Shown piece by piece: positions 1 to 10,978 of a stretch of 64,000 bases of DNA. Every line of letters begins with the position of its first letter. The stretch's first letter is position 1. This DNA comes from Hymenopus coronatus (taxonomy: Eukaryota; Arthropoda; Insecta; Mantodea; Hymenopodidae). The position numbers and the translations under genes are program-made. Below the pieces are notes generated by a model that saw only the letters and a list, made by a program, of their open reading frames with translations, was not told the DNA's origin and did no database searches. The stretch is from contig CM060898.1 of the NCBI GenBank assembly GCA_030762935.1, positions 99,889,281-99,953,280 of the forward strand, in the 5' to 3' direction.

Positions 1-174
1 TCAATAAAAACTTCATGTCTTCCATTTGCATGCGTTTCTGCACCTTTTCTCCAACAAATTATTGCTAAAAAATGTATTCTTCCATCCACTTCATGCTAAT
101 CGGGATTAACATTAGCTTATATAGTCCTATTACTTAGTTCCTTATAATTAGAAAGGAAATACAGAAATACACTG

Positions 175-421
175 TTCGCCCTCCGTGGTGTAATCGTTAC
201 CATACTAGTTTCGTGTGACCAAGATCGGCGTAAAATCCTTAGCATGGCTCCCTTCGGAAGGTAAGTAAAGCCGTTGGTCCCGTGTTGTAGATTTACGGCA
301 CGTAAAAGAACCTCAAGCCTGATAAAGAGGTCTCTGAGCAAAATTAAGCAGTATTTCACACCCAGCATAGAATGGGACTCTGAGAACAACAGAAGATAAA
401 GAGCGTCCATAAATAAATCCT
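175..421 (+). mobile_element. SINE1 copy (internal deletion)
   Basis: tRNA-headed SINE. The head CCTCCGTGGTGTAATCGTTA is an A-box-like start. The body (CTTAGCATGGCTCCCTTCGG, CCTCAAGCCTGATAAAGAGG) and the tail GAGCGTCCATAAATAA match six other copies in this window. The B-box part of the head is deleted, since the sequence jumps from AAGATCG to GCGTAAAATCC. Imperfect target duplications flank it: AAATACACT on the left and GAATACACT on the right. Confidence 0.8.
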
Positions 422-1072
422 CTTTTCATTTGGGAATACACTAGGTTAGAGCGATAGTCAATTTTTTTAAAAGCTGGTTTGCCTTAAGATTCGAACTAGG
501 GTTTCTTTAAATGACCAAGAGAAAAACAAAATGATCTGGAATGACAAATTCCAGTTTGAGAAAAGTTTAAGCACTTTAAAATTGAAACCAATAACATGAA
601 GTATCTCAGAAAAAGTTAAGCTTTCAGAAAAAATGTATATGGCATACATTGCGTGTTTTAACGAAATCCACATTTTAGTGTAGTATTTTATTTTTTTTTT
701 GTCTATCTCTTACGGTTTACCAATTATACAAAAGTCATCCAGAAGGAACACGTCTTTAGAGGATATTCCCAGAAAATTCAATATACACATTTTATTTCAT
801 AACAATACATTAAGCATATGGTTATTTAATCAAAATCGTTAAGAGGCATGTTTGAGAAAATAAACATTTTCGAAGTATGTTCTATTAAACGGTAGTTGTG
901 GGTATGAGGATTTTCCTAAAAACATTGTCGCATCCTTGGAAGATACAAGTTTGGTATTTAACCGACATTTGAGATATGCTGTTCACAAACATACAATCGC
1001 GCGCGGACTTTATTTAAAGAATGTTTTTATTGGATTCGGAGGAGCCTAAAACATGTATTTCCGCTGAAACCT

Positions 1073-1545
1073 GTCGCCTTTCGTGGTGTAATGGCTACCA
1101 TGCTAGTTTCATATACCCAGGATCGCGGGTTCAAACCCGGCGGAGGACGATGGATTTTTTTGGATGTAAAAATCCTTAGTATGGCTTCCTTTGGAAGGGA
1201 AGTAAAGCTGTTGGTCACATGTCGTAGATTTACGGCACGTAAAATAGAGCCTCCCCCCCCCCCCAACGGTACATTTTTCCCCCCTAAATTTACCGTGTGA
1301 TTACTGGTTTTACTGTTCCTTTACACAAGCATATACACATTGCACAAACATATAACACCCATAACCAAGGCAGGACTCAAACCCACGATTCGCTGCCCAC
1401 GAAACACCAAAGCAAGACGCCTTAGCGAGCGTGGCCATGGGGACCGGCGGCTTTGAGCAAATGTAATCGGTCATTCACGCCCAATTTAGAATGGGACGCT
1501 GAGAACCACAGTAGTTAAAAGAGTGTCCATAAATAACACGCCATT
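1073..1545 (+). mobile_element. SINE1 copy interrupted by SINE2
   Basis: Full tRNA-like head with A box TGGTGTAATGG and B box GGGTTCAAACCC, closed by GGCGGAGG, which pairs with CCTCC-type starts in other copies. The body breaks near 1252 at a C-run and resumes near 1452 with TTTGAGCAAATGTAATCGG. It ends GTGTCCATAAATAACACGCC. Confidence 0.8.
1253..1451 (-). mobile_element. SINE2 copy nested in SINE1
   Basis: This segment matches 54,455-54,692, sharing ATTACTGGTTTTACTGTTCC, TTTACACAA and CAAAGCRAGACGCCTTAGCG (R = A or G). Read on the minus strand it begins with a tRNA-like head, GCTCGCTAAGGCGTCTYGCTT (Y = C or T), followed by a B-box-like GTTTGAGTCC. The non-tRNA tail is shorter than in the 54 kb copy. 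Confidence 0.7.
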
Positions 1546-1640
1546 TACATTTCCCCCCCCCCCACTGAAACCTCGGTATCGAATTTTATTATTCACTATG
1601 TATACATTTTACATACGTGCTAGAGATGTGAATTGTACTC

Positions 1641-2064
1641 TCTCTTTCTTTCCCCTCTCTATGTTAAAAGGAGCAAGGTTTTCGATTAAGTGTATAATCT
1701 CAGACATGCTTGTGCATACTTACACAGGGGCTTCTGATTCACCTGATATTAGTTCACACAGGTACCAACTTTACGGAAGAAAATCACCTTGCAACTTGCG
1801 ATGGTTGCAAACGTTTTCTCAGTAAATGTAATGCGTTTCTATTCTCTAATAAGATATATTTTTTTCTCTGCAACGATTCAGATTGCCTGAACCGATTAAT
1901 CAAAGATTGAAGAGAAAGTTCCAAAGTGTACGTTTTCAACCTATTATGCCAAAGGAAAAGTACAGTTATGAAGAAAGCGGTTCCTCATCGAAAGCCAGCT
2001 TTAAAGAAAGCAATTTGAAATAATCTAGAACACTGAAAGCTGTTCCAGTTAAACAGGATATATG
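1641..2064. other. Unassigned spacer
   Basis: AT-rich DNA between two AT-family copies. Two overlapping open frames of 100 and 66 codons occur near 1523-1910, but the first starts inside the repeat and neither resembles a known protein. Nothing else is supported here. Confidence 0.4.
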
Positions 2065-2905
2065 AAAAAATTATTAAACAAATCTCATTTTTTCCATTCA
2101 TGCGAGTTTTTCTATCTATTCTGCAATGAACAATTCTTCTAAAGCATATTCTTCTATCTACTTCATGCTATTCGAGATAAACTTTAACAAAAGTGATATT
2201 ATCGCTTACTTCATTTAGGTAAGGAAAAATAAGCAAAGTAATGCAAATTCTTTGTGTGCTGGTCGCCATCTGATGACACTGAAATTCTGTTCTCTTTGCA
2301 TGGCCTGGAGTAAAACAATAAGAAAATGCAAAACAAAACAAAAAAACAAAAGTGACTTTTCATTAAAAAAAATATATATATAACATCTACGAACGAAAAT
2401 TGTTAACTTCACAAAATATATATTTAACATTAGGTGCATATTTTAATGAAATCTGAATTTTTTTGCGTAGTAAGATTTTTTCTAACTCTTATGGTTTGCT
2501 AGGTATTTATGCAAAGTTATTCTGAATGATTAGGACTCGGAGAATATTCCCAGAAAATACAATGTATGCATTTCATTTACCATAAAAATATCTTAAACAT
2601 TTATGGTATTTTAATCAAAATCAAAAAATAATTATGTATATTAAAATCAAAATGTTCGAAAAATATTCCTTTTAAACGGGAGTTTGGGGTCGCGAAGTTT
2701 CCTGAAAATGTTTGTGTGCTGATCTTAAATATCAAATTTGCTACTTTTAGTTTCCTCATTGATCCAGGCATTTAGGGATCTGTTTCTAAGCATGATTTAT
2801 CTGGATTTAAGTGTCTCAAAACTTGTATTCATGGGTGAAATCTCGGTATCGAATATTTGGGTGGAATGGAATACGTCCATGTACTGGTATACAAACAAAA
2901 ATAAA
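2065..2905 (+). mobile_element. AT-family copy, diverged
   Basis: Starts with a degenerate left end near CATTTTTTCCATTCATGCGA and keeps the internal order, including TAAACGGGAGTTTGGGGTCG. It ends near GGTATCGAATATTTGGGTGG, and the right hairpin is mostly lost. It is among the more diverged copies and so presumably older. Confidence 0.7.
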
Positions 2906-3415
2906 CAAAAGAAAGATGAAATAGATGTTACTTTAGTAGAGAGATCAGGTAACTTCTTTTAGCCCATAATTTTGTGTTATTTATCTTCCTTCTATAAATT
3001 GCTTCGTGTTTAAGTTTAAGTATACACATACGTTTTGCGTTTCATTGGTACTAATTGCTTTATTTCATATTCATGCATTTGTTTATAAAGCCAGTTTAAA
3101 ACCTGTTTTTTATGTTTAGGTATTTTGTTCTTAGGAATTTAAGTCCAAACATTTATATGCTAAATGTTTTGAAGTAATAATATAAAACAAACCTGTAACC
3201 GCCAAAAAACTCATGAAATATTTATTCCAAATTGTTTTTCGAAGGGAATTATTTAAACAGAAAAATCTGAAACTTCACGGTTTAAGGAGTAATTATTATT
3301 ACAAAAAATAAATTAAGCCCCAATTGTCAAGCCCCATAACTGTCTAACAAGAGATAGTTGTGTTTAAAATTTGTAAATGAGTTGTTTATATCATAAGTAG
3401 TAGTATATGAAAAAA
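2906..3415. other. Unassigned AT-rich spacer
   Basis: Very AT-rich sequence with no repeat of a known family, no usable reading frame and no RNA gene visible. Confidence 0.4.
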
Positions 3416-4299
3416 TCTGATGTGTTACACTCACATGACTTTCTCTAGCTGCTCTACAAAACTCCTACAAAAGTTTATTCTTCTTTGTACACGATGCTAA
3501 TCAAGATAAATGTTAGCAGAATGTTATTACTTAGTTCTTTATGAGTAGGAGGGAATAAGGGAATGCACTATGCTAAAGTGATTGTCAAATGTTTTAAAAG
3601 CTATCGTTATGCGATTGTCATTGCAAATCATTTCTTTGCTTGGCCAGGAATAGAACAAAAGAAAAACAGACAATTCCTGTGTGAGAAAAGTTTAAGTATT
3701 TCACAATGGAAACCAGTAACAAGGAATATCTCGAAAACGGTTATCTCCACAACAAAAACGTAAAGGACAAAAATTGTGTGTTTTGTCATGAGGTACATTT
3801 TTTTGTGTAGTACGTTTTTTTATCTCTTACGGTTTAGCAGTTAAGCAAAATTCGGCCAAATTCATCCTGAATATAGAGTTCTTCAGAGGCTATTCCCAAA
3901 AAATTCGAGATATACATTTTATTTCGGATATAAATAGCTTTAATATATGGGATTTTAATCAAAATCGTTAGAGCCATTTTTAAGAAAATCGAAGTTTTCG
4001 AAATATTTTCCATGTAAAGGTTAGTTTCTGATGGGAGGGTTTTTATTGAAACTCTTCGTGTCGCATCCTTGGAATATACTAAACCTAAATACCAAGTTTG
4101 GTATTTAACGGTCTTTATGTTTTGTGGCTATGCTGTCCACAGTCACACACACGGACCTTTTTTTAAAAATGCTTTTTTCGGACGCAGGGGACCCCAAAAC
4201 ATATTTCCGGTGAAATCTCGGTATCGAATTTTTGGGTGCATTACAATACCTTCTCTATCCCTATGTACATTGTACATATGGGGCTAGAGAAAGTAAAAA
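3416..4299 (+). mobile_element. AT-family copy, AGC subtype
   Basis: Well-preserved copy. Left end TCTGATGTGTTACACTCACA, then ACTTTCTCTAGC. Right end GGGGCTAGAGAAAGT. The two subterminal motifs are exact inverses (CTAGC/GCTAG), which differs from the more common CTACA/TGTAG subtype. The internal near-palindrome lies at 4086-4107. Poly-A-like sequence lies directly outside both ends. No coding capacity. Confidence 0.85.
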
Positions 4300-4982
4300 G
4301 TGAAATCGGGCATTTTTAGATATTCTGCATTGAAGACGTTCCGGAATAAACCTGAACCTAACAAATAGTTAAAACGGGGAACTAGTTGTTTTAAGCGTAT
4401 TTAATTTTCAGGGGCGTCAATGGTTTCGTTCGTGGTTCTCGTATACTGAGAATCCATTGTTTGATTTCCGACTCTGGGGTGAAGATTTTTTTAAGTCGAA
4501 CATGTTTTCTGATTAATTCATGTGGAGTAACTCTAAGGAGTGACTCAATGTGCTTCGGTGCACATGGTGAAAGCTGTAGGTACTCTCAGTCTGTCGCCAG
4601 TCTCATCATCAACCTACCATCTAGCTGGGCAGCTCCACTATGATAACATTTATCCAGACAGTAAAAGAAATTTCACAGCAAAGTGCGTTGCAAGGATCTT
4701 AAAACCAGGATTGCATATGAAACTTCCGAATTTGCATTTTCAGCTGAATAATACTTCCTCTGCTTTAAGGAAGCGACAGGAAAATAACATGTGAAAGGTC
4801 ACATTGACTAAAATAAACCAGTTAGCTCAACAAGTCTTATGCAATCACCGTTTAAAGCTTAAATTACAAGGGATCATTGTCACATTGATGTCGCTGATTG
4901 AGCTGGGATCTTTTTGGTGAAAGCAGATCGAAAATAAAAATATTCATGTCTCGGCTTTCTCTTGCACAGGGTCACTATTTGT
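4300..4982. other. Unassigned spacer
   Basis: Moderately AT-rich sequence without recognised repeats. Open frames of 60-84 codons at 4461-4794 overlap in two frames on one strand and have no recognisable domain. A CTTTCTCTTGCAC motif near 4955 looks like a stray AT-family right terminus. Confidence 0.35.
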
Positions 4983-5812
4983 ATTTTTCTACATGTACTA
5001 TGTACGTAGTTTATAGAGAAGGTATTGTACAGCACTCAAAAATTCGATACCGAGATTTTACTGGAAATACATGCTTTGGGTCTCCCTGAATCCAAAAAAA
5101 GGACATTTTTGGAAAAAGGTTCGTGTGTGTGTGTGTGTGGACAGCATAGCTCAAAAACTAAAAGTCCCTTGAATATCAAGCTTGATATTTAAGCTAGGCA
5201 TCTTCCAACGATGCAACATGAAGATTTTCAGGAAAATCCCCCCACCCCCAACTACCCTTTACATGGAACTTTTCTCAAAAATGGCTTTAATGATTTTGAT
5301 TAAAATATCATATATTAAAGATATTTACCTCACAAACAAAATGTATATCTTGAATTTTCTGGAAATAGCCTCTGAAGATCACTTTACTCTGGATGAATCT
5401 TACAGAATTTTGCATAAGTGCTAAACCATAAGAGATGGACAAAAACTTACCTCACAAAATATGTAGAGCACACTAAAACACACAATTTATGTAACATACA
5501 TTTTTTTCGAAGAGTTGATCGTTTTTGAGATACTCCTTGTTTTTAGTTTCAGATTTGAAAAACTTGTACTTTTCTCATACAGGAATTTTGTCAACTCCTG
5601 TCCATACAAACAAAGGAACTTTAGTGATATAGCAATCAGCTTTTGACTATCACTTTAACCTATGATACTCTCTTATTTCGTATCTACTTAAAAGGAAGAT
5701 TATTTCTGCTTATTTTTTCTTGATTAGCACGAAGTAAACAGAAACATAAGCTTTTTAACAATAATTTGTTGCAGAGATGTAGAGAAAGTCATGTGAATGG
5801 AACACATCAGAT
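4983..5812 (-). mobile_element. AT-family copy, minus orientation
   Basis: Right end first: TTTTCTACATGTACTATGTA, then CGATACCGAGATTTTACTGG. A CA/GT microsatellite lies near 5123. The left end is preserved as ATGTAGAGAAAGTCATGTG and GGAACACATCAGA, ending at about 5812. A SINE4 follows almost at once in a T-run. Confidence 0.8.
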
Positions 5813-5825
5813 TTTTTTTTTTTTG

Positions 5826-6030
5826 TGTGTGTTTAATGCCCGCTTTTACTAGCCAGCCATTGACACGGGTGATACATGTAATGAAGATGAAGCACCGGTG
5901 GAATGCGGTGGTGGATAAAACCGGAGAAAACCCGCTTTGTCCACCACAAATCTCACATACGGTTGCTTGGGATCGAACCTCGGCCGTCTAGGTGAGAGGC
6001 GAACGGCGCGGCATAGGGTCCCTTATCGAC
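5826..6030 (-). mobile_element. SINE4 copy
   Basis: Minus-strand copy of the Leu/Ser-tRNA-like SINE4. It begins GTGTTTAATGCCCGCTTTTA (the 3' tail on its own strand) and continues GGTGGAATGCGGTGG and CACAAATCTCACATACGG. The B box reads GGATCGAACCTC on the plus strand. The A-box end is degraded. It matches 46,347-46,575 and 48,153-48,392. Confidence 0.75.
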
Positions 6031-6259
6031 ACAAAAGTTAGTAAAGTTTTAAGTTGAAACTGCGACCTTAGGCCTTACTTCACCTCAACGAACAACCGTC
6101 TGAAACTGTGCCAGGCAGTATGATAATGAACTTTGTCTGGACCAAGACTATAAATATCTGTGCATTAAACCGCACTAACTTCATGTTTTGTGAAGACAAA
6201 GCCGACTGCCATTACATTTCATTTCTTTTCCGTGATGGTTGCCTCCAAGAAAAAACAAA

Positions 6260-7055
6260 CCTGATGTGTTCCAATCACATGACATTCTCTACATCTTTGC
6301 AACAAATTACTGTTAAAAAGCTTATTCTTACATTTCTTTCATGCTAATCGAGAAAAAACATACCAGAAAGGGTCTTGTTACTTTCTTTGTTTTAATAGAA
6401 GGGAAATAAAGGAATAGACTAGGTTAAGTAATAGTCAAATGTTTTAAAATCTGGTTGCTATGTGATTGCAGTTGACAAACTCCCGTATGAGAAAAAAAGT
6501 ATTTTAAAGCTGAAACCAATAAGAAGGAATAGCTCAAAAACGATCAACTCCACGAAAAAAATGTATGTAACATAAATTGTGTGTTTTAAGAAGTTCTACA
6601 TTTTCTGTTAAATTAGCCTTTGTCTATCTCTTACGGTTTACCAGTTATGCAAAAATTCGCAAAATTCATCTAGAATAAAGATGTCTTCAGAAGCTATTCC
6701 CAGAATAATCAAGATATACACTTTGAATGTTAAGTATATATATCTTTAATATACGATATTTTGATCAAAATCGTTATTTATTTGTGAGAAAATCAAAATT
6801 TTCGAAAACTTTTCCATTTAAAGGGTAGCTGGGGGTGAGGGAAATTCCTTGGAAGATACCAAACTTAAATACCACATTTGGTATTTAACGGTCTTTTCGT
6901 TTTTGAGTTATGCTGTCCACAGACACTTGACGAACCTTTTTCTAAAAAATGTTTTTTTTTATATTCAGGGGGACTCAAAATATATTTCCGGTAAAATCAC
7001 GGTATCGAAATTTTGGGTGCAATCCCTATTCACCATGTACATGTAGAGAAAGTAA
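6260..7055 (+). mobile_element. AT-family copy
   Basis: Left end CTGATGTGTTCCAATCACAT, then ACATTCTCTACATC. Right end ATGTACATGTAGAGAAAGT, with a shortened hairpin. The termini match as CTACAT/ATGTAG. The internal palindrome is slightly decayed and the CA tract is nearly lost. Confidence 0.8.
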
Positions 7056-7070
7056 TAAATTCACATGCTC

Positions 7071-7915
7071 GTACTTTCTCTAGCACGTATGTACAAACAG
7101 AATGATAGATAAGATACTGTATTGCCCAAAAATTCTATAGAGATTTCACCGTAAATGCATGTTTTGAGACGTCTGAATCCAAAAAGTATTTTTTAGAAAG
7201 CGGTTATGTGATATGCGGTGGGGGGGGGCATATATCAAAATCAGAAAAGACCGTTACATAATAAACAACTTGATGTTTAAGATAAGTATCTTCCAAAAAT
7301 GCGACACTAAGGTTTTCAAGAAAATCCCCCACCTCAAACTACACTTTACATGGAAAAATGTTCGAAAATGTTTATTTTCTCAAAACTGACTAACGATTTT
7401 CATTACACTACCGTATAATAAACATATTTACGCATATCTCAAAATCCTGGAAATACCTTTTAAGTCCTGTTCATTCTGAATGACTTTTGTCTAGCTGGTA
7501 AACCGTAAGGGATAGACAAAAAACTTACTGCTCAAAAAATGTTCTCTTCAAAAGACACAATTTATATCCTTTACATTTTTGTTGCTAGCCGTTTCCGAGG
7601 TAGTACTTGGTATAGTTTCAATTTTGAAATACTTATGCTCTTCTCAAACAAAAGTCGTCCATATTTATTTGTACTCCTGGCCATGCAAAGAAGCGCATTT
7701 CAATGACAACGTATTGCCACAGCTTTTAAAACATTTGACTGTCACCTTAGCCTAGTGTACTTCCTAGTTCCCTTGCAAGGAACTAAGCAATAAGACTACT
7801 TTTGGTAATTCTTATTTCGATTAGCATGAAGTAGATAGAAGAATAATCTTTTATAAGTAGAATAACATTTTTTTGTAGAATACTTGGAGAAAGTCACGTG
7901 AATGGAACAAATCAG
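7071..7915 (-). mobile_element. AT-family copy, minus orientation
   Basis: Right end ACTTTCTCTAGCACGTATGT (AGC subtype). The left end is near GGAGAAAGTCACGTGAATGG and is degraded (CTTGGAGAAAG). It starts only about 15 bases after the right end of the preceding + copy, so the two right termini face each other. A G-run replaces the usual CA tract near 7221. Confidence 0.8.
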
Positions 7916-8345
7916 ATTTCTGTAAGTTTTCTCGTTTAGTATCTAGGTATCTATGAGATTTTTCGTTTTTATTTTCTCTACATGTATTATGCATCTACAT
8001 AGTGTGTACAAAAGGTATTGTATTGCACCCAAAAATTCATATTGAGATTTCACCGGAAATAAACCGTTTAGAGTCCCCTGGTTAAAAAAAATTAGAAAAA
8101 AAAGTCCGTGTGTGTACCTGTGAATACAACTCAAAAACGAAATCTTGGTAAAATACCAAACTTGGTATTTAAGTTTAGCATCTTCCAAGGTTTCAATACG
8201 AAGGTTTTGAGGGAAATCCCCCCTCGCCGAATCATCCTTTACATGAAAAAAATTTAAAAATTTTGATTTTCTCAAAAATGGCTCTAACGATTAATATTAA
8301 AGAACCGTATATTAAAGATATTTACATGTCCAATAAAATGTACTA

Positions 8346-9408
8346 GGGTCGGATGATATGTCCCGGGGCTCTCAATGAAAACAGCATGTAATTAATTTTT
8401 TTTTTTTTTTTTTTTGCTTTTTTTCCAAATAATAATCTTTCAACATAATCTCCAGAAAGACCAATACTTTTGTTATATTGGTGTTCTAATTTAATTAAAC
8501 CATCTCTGTAGTGCGATTTATCAAGCTCCTCAAAATAGCTGTTTACCGCACCAATGACCTCCTCGTTGCTAGTCACTGGGTACTAGATCTGGTGAATAGG
8601 GTGGATATTCAAGCAAGTCGAACTTTAATTCGCATACTTTTCCACTGCAGTGACTGAACAACGGGCCGGGGCATTTTTTTTTTTTTTGAAATGAGGTCTC
8701 TTCCTTTTCACCTTATCACTCAAACATTGTAGTAAGTTTGAGTAGTAGTCACCAACGATACTTTTACCCTTTTCCAAGTAGTAAATAAAAATAATTCCCC
8801 GAGTATCCCAGAAAACACTCGCCATAACCTTGTTAGCTTTGGCTTTTTTGGAGTTGGTTCACCTGGCGCAATCCCCTGTTTTGACTGATTTGCTTTCTGA
8901 TGTAGTGATGTACCTAAGTTTCATCCATAATAATAAGCCGTCTCAAAAATTCACTGGGATTTTTACGGTGGAGCTCCACATTCTTAACAGAAACAGTTTT
9001 TCTTTGCAACTTTTGATCAGGTGTCAACAAACATGGCACCCATCTTGCACAGATCTTGTGAAAGCCCAAAACATTACTTAAAATATTACCTGCACGTTTT
9101 TTTTAGTTTTTTTTATATGTTTCAGCCTCTGCTATCTCAAAAAAAAACTTTAATCTGCGGTCTTCCAGTACTAAATAACGGCTTTTTTCAATGATCTCTG
9201 GAGTTGTCACTTCTATAGGGCGTCCAGAACGAGGTTCATCACTAGTGCTTGTATGTCACATTTTAAACTCTGCAGCCCACCTTTTAATTATTGAATATGA
9301 AGGGGCAGAGTCTTGAAATTTACTGTCAATTTCCTCCTTGATTTATTTAGGCGTTAAGCTTTTCAAATTGAAGTATTTAATCACCGCTCGTTTTTCCAAA
9401 TTCTCCAT
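8346..9408 (-). pseudogene. mariner transposase, inactive
   Basis: Translation of the minus strand from an ATG at 9408 gives MENLEKRAVIKYFNL, a typical N-terminus of irritans-type mariner transposases. SDEPRSGRP follows, and later FWDTRGIIFIYYLEKGKS (8825 downward) and SNEEVIGAVNSYFEELDKS near the C-terminus (8570 downward). The reading is broken: a stop replaces a residue in the first helix-turn-helix (PK*IKEE), another stop precedes HTSTSDEP, and the frame shifts before the catalytic core. The HQD part of the second catalytic aspartate motif is missing where a T-run lies at 8674-8687, leaving KKKKNAPARC. A lysine run from a long T-run near 8397-8415 distorts the C-terminus. The known role of the family is cut-and-paste transposition at TA; this copy cannot encode an active enzyme. 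Confidence 0.88.
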
Positions 9409-9567
9409 TTTTGTGAAAACCCTAAGGTGTGTCATTCCAAAACTAAACAAGCTATTGACCTGTAACTATGAATACAAGCTAGTCTAGAATGAAACTATAT
9501 GATGCTAGCGTCTAACTGGCCATGTGGTGCCATATCTGTGTGAGGCCCGGAACTTATCAGCCGACCC
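8346..9567 (-). mobile_element. mariner element (irritans-like), decayed
   Basis: About 1.22 kb, close to full mariner length. The left terminus is GGGTCGGATGATATGTCCCG. The inverse of the right terminus is GGGTCGGCTGATAAGTTCCG, so the terminal inverted repeats match at about 22 of 26 positions. TA precedes the left end at 8344-8345; the right flank reads GA rather than TA, probably from mutation. It lies inside an AT-family copy. The transposase frame runs on the minus strand and is broken. Confidence 0.88.
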
Positions 9568-9910
9568 GATTTTCTAGGAATAGTCTCTGAAGACCTTTTC
9601 ATTCTGGATGAATTTTGCTGAATTTTGTAAAACTAGTAAACCAAAAGAGATAGACAAAAATGTAGACCTCATTCAAACACACAACTTATGTCATTCAGTT
9701 TTTCGTGGAAGTGACCATTTGACAATCGCTTTAGTCTAGTGTATTCCATTATTTTCCATCTACTTTCAATAAAACAAGTAATAGAACTATTTCTGCTAAA
9801 GCTTATCTCGATCAGCATGAAGGAGATGGAAGCATAAGCTCTTTTAACAATTTGTTACAGAGGTGTAAAAAAAGTATCATGTGAATGGAGCACATCACTT
9901 CCCCTAAAAA

Positions 9911-10978
9911 TCTTATGTGTTCTATTCACATGACATTCCCTACATCGCTGTAACAAATTATTGTAAAAAAGCACAATTTTCTATCTTCTTTTTAAAAATA
10001 ATATATAAACATTTGCAGAAATTGTCTTAATTTGTAAGTAGAAGGAAAATAAGGTAATATACTAGGATAAAACGATAGCCAAATCTTTTAAAAGATGGTT
10101 ATCGTGTGGTTAGTTCAAGAATTTCAAATCTGAACAAATAACAAGGAATATCTCAGAAATGGTCAATTCCACGAAAAAAAAATCAGAATTCTTGCAGAAG
10201 GGGTCTTGCAGGCTGTTGTTAGAAAAGTCAAGAGATATTTTTTATATGCCACATAAGAATCTTTAATACACGGTATTTTAATCAAATCGTTAGAGCCATT
10301 TTTGATAAAATTAACATTTTCGAATTTTTACCATATAAAGGGTAGTTTGGGGTGGGGGGATTTTTCTCAAAATCTTCGTGTCGCATTCCTGGAAAATACT
10401 AAACTTAAAATACAAATGTGGTATTTTACCGATTTTCATTTTTTGAATTATCGTGTTCACAGACACACGGACACATACGCAAGGACCTTTTTTCTAAAAA
10501 TGATTTTTTTGGATGCAAGGAATCCTAAAACGCATATTTCCAGTAAATTCGCGTAATGCATAATCGGCTTACCCTCCCCGTATTTGTAGGACTGGCACTC
10601 CCCTAGGACTTACAAGCCAATGCCTAGGGGTCAGAAGCCTGTCGGGAAGCCAATGGCACGAAGCCACATAATGGAGAACCTGTTACAAGGGGTCTGCCCG
10701 TAGCATGACCTTGAAGTGGATGATATGAAATGTAAGCGAAATTAACGATTGTAAAAGTAATGGAGCAATTGGTGGAATGAGAGGCGGGGGAAACACGCCC
10801 AGATGCCGCTTCTTCCTCTACGAATCCCACATGCGGGCGCTTGGGATCAAACCGAGCCGCTTAGGTGAGAGGCGAACGGTCTAACCACTCACCCACGGTG
10901 TCGCCTCCGGTATCGAATTTTTGGGTGCATTACAATACCTTCTCTATACACTATGTAAATATAGTGTAGAGAAAGTAG
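9911..10978 (+). mobile_element. AT-family copy split by a SINE4-like insert
   Basis: Left end TCTTATGTGTTCTATTCACA, then ACATTCCCTACATC. The body runs to TTCCAGTAAATTCG at about 10,555, is interrupted, and resumes at about 10,908 with CGGTATCGAATTTTTGGG. It ends TAGTGTAGAGAAAGT. Its left end lies 12 bases from the left end of the preceding minus copy, a divergent head-to-head pair. Confidence 0.8.
10556..10907 (-). mobile_element. SINE4-like element, long variant
   Basis: Minus-strand tRNA-like head at the right (GCCGCTTAGGTGAGAGGCGA, then GGTCTAACCACTCACCCA, with TGGGATCAAACCG as the B box). GGCGGGGGAAACACGCCC and a weakly related distal part of about 200 bases extend leftwards. The distal part contains CCTAGGACTTACAAGCC and CCTAGGGGTCAGAAGCC and does not match the other SINE4 tails, so this may be a chimera or subfamily. 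Confidence 0.65.

Larger units (their letters stand above)
10..1640 (+). mobile_element. AT-family copy split by nested SINEs
   Basis: Dispersed non-autonomous repeat, + orientation. The left end is degraded (TCATGTCTTCCATTTGCATG). The interior follows the family order, including the GTCGCATCCTTGGAAGATAC block near 930 and the hairpin-type right end near 1595-1636. It is longer than other copies because one SINE1 lies at about 175-421 and a second at 1073-1545, which itself holds a SINE2. The order of insertion is therefore AT family, then SINE1, then SINE2. No coding capacity. Confidence 0.75.
7971..9898 (-). mobile_element. AT-family copy split by a mariner
   Basis: The right half (7971-8345) runs from TTTTCTCTACATGTATTATG to AATAAAATGTAC. 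The left half resumes at 9568 with ATTTTCTAGGAATAGTCTCT and ends at GAATGGAGCACATCA. The 1.2 kb between them is a mariner remnant. Rejoined, the copy would be about 0.7 kb. Confidence 0.8.
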
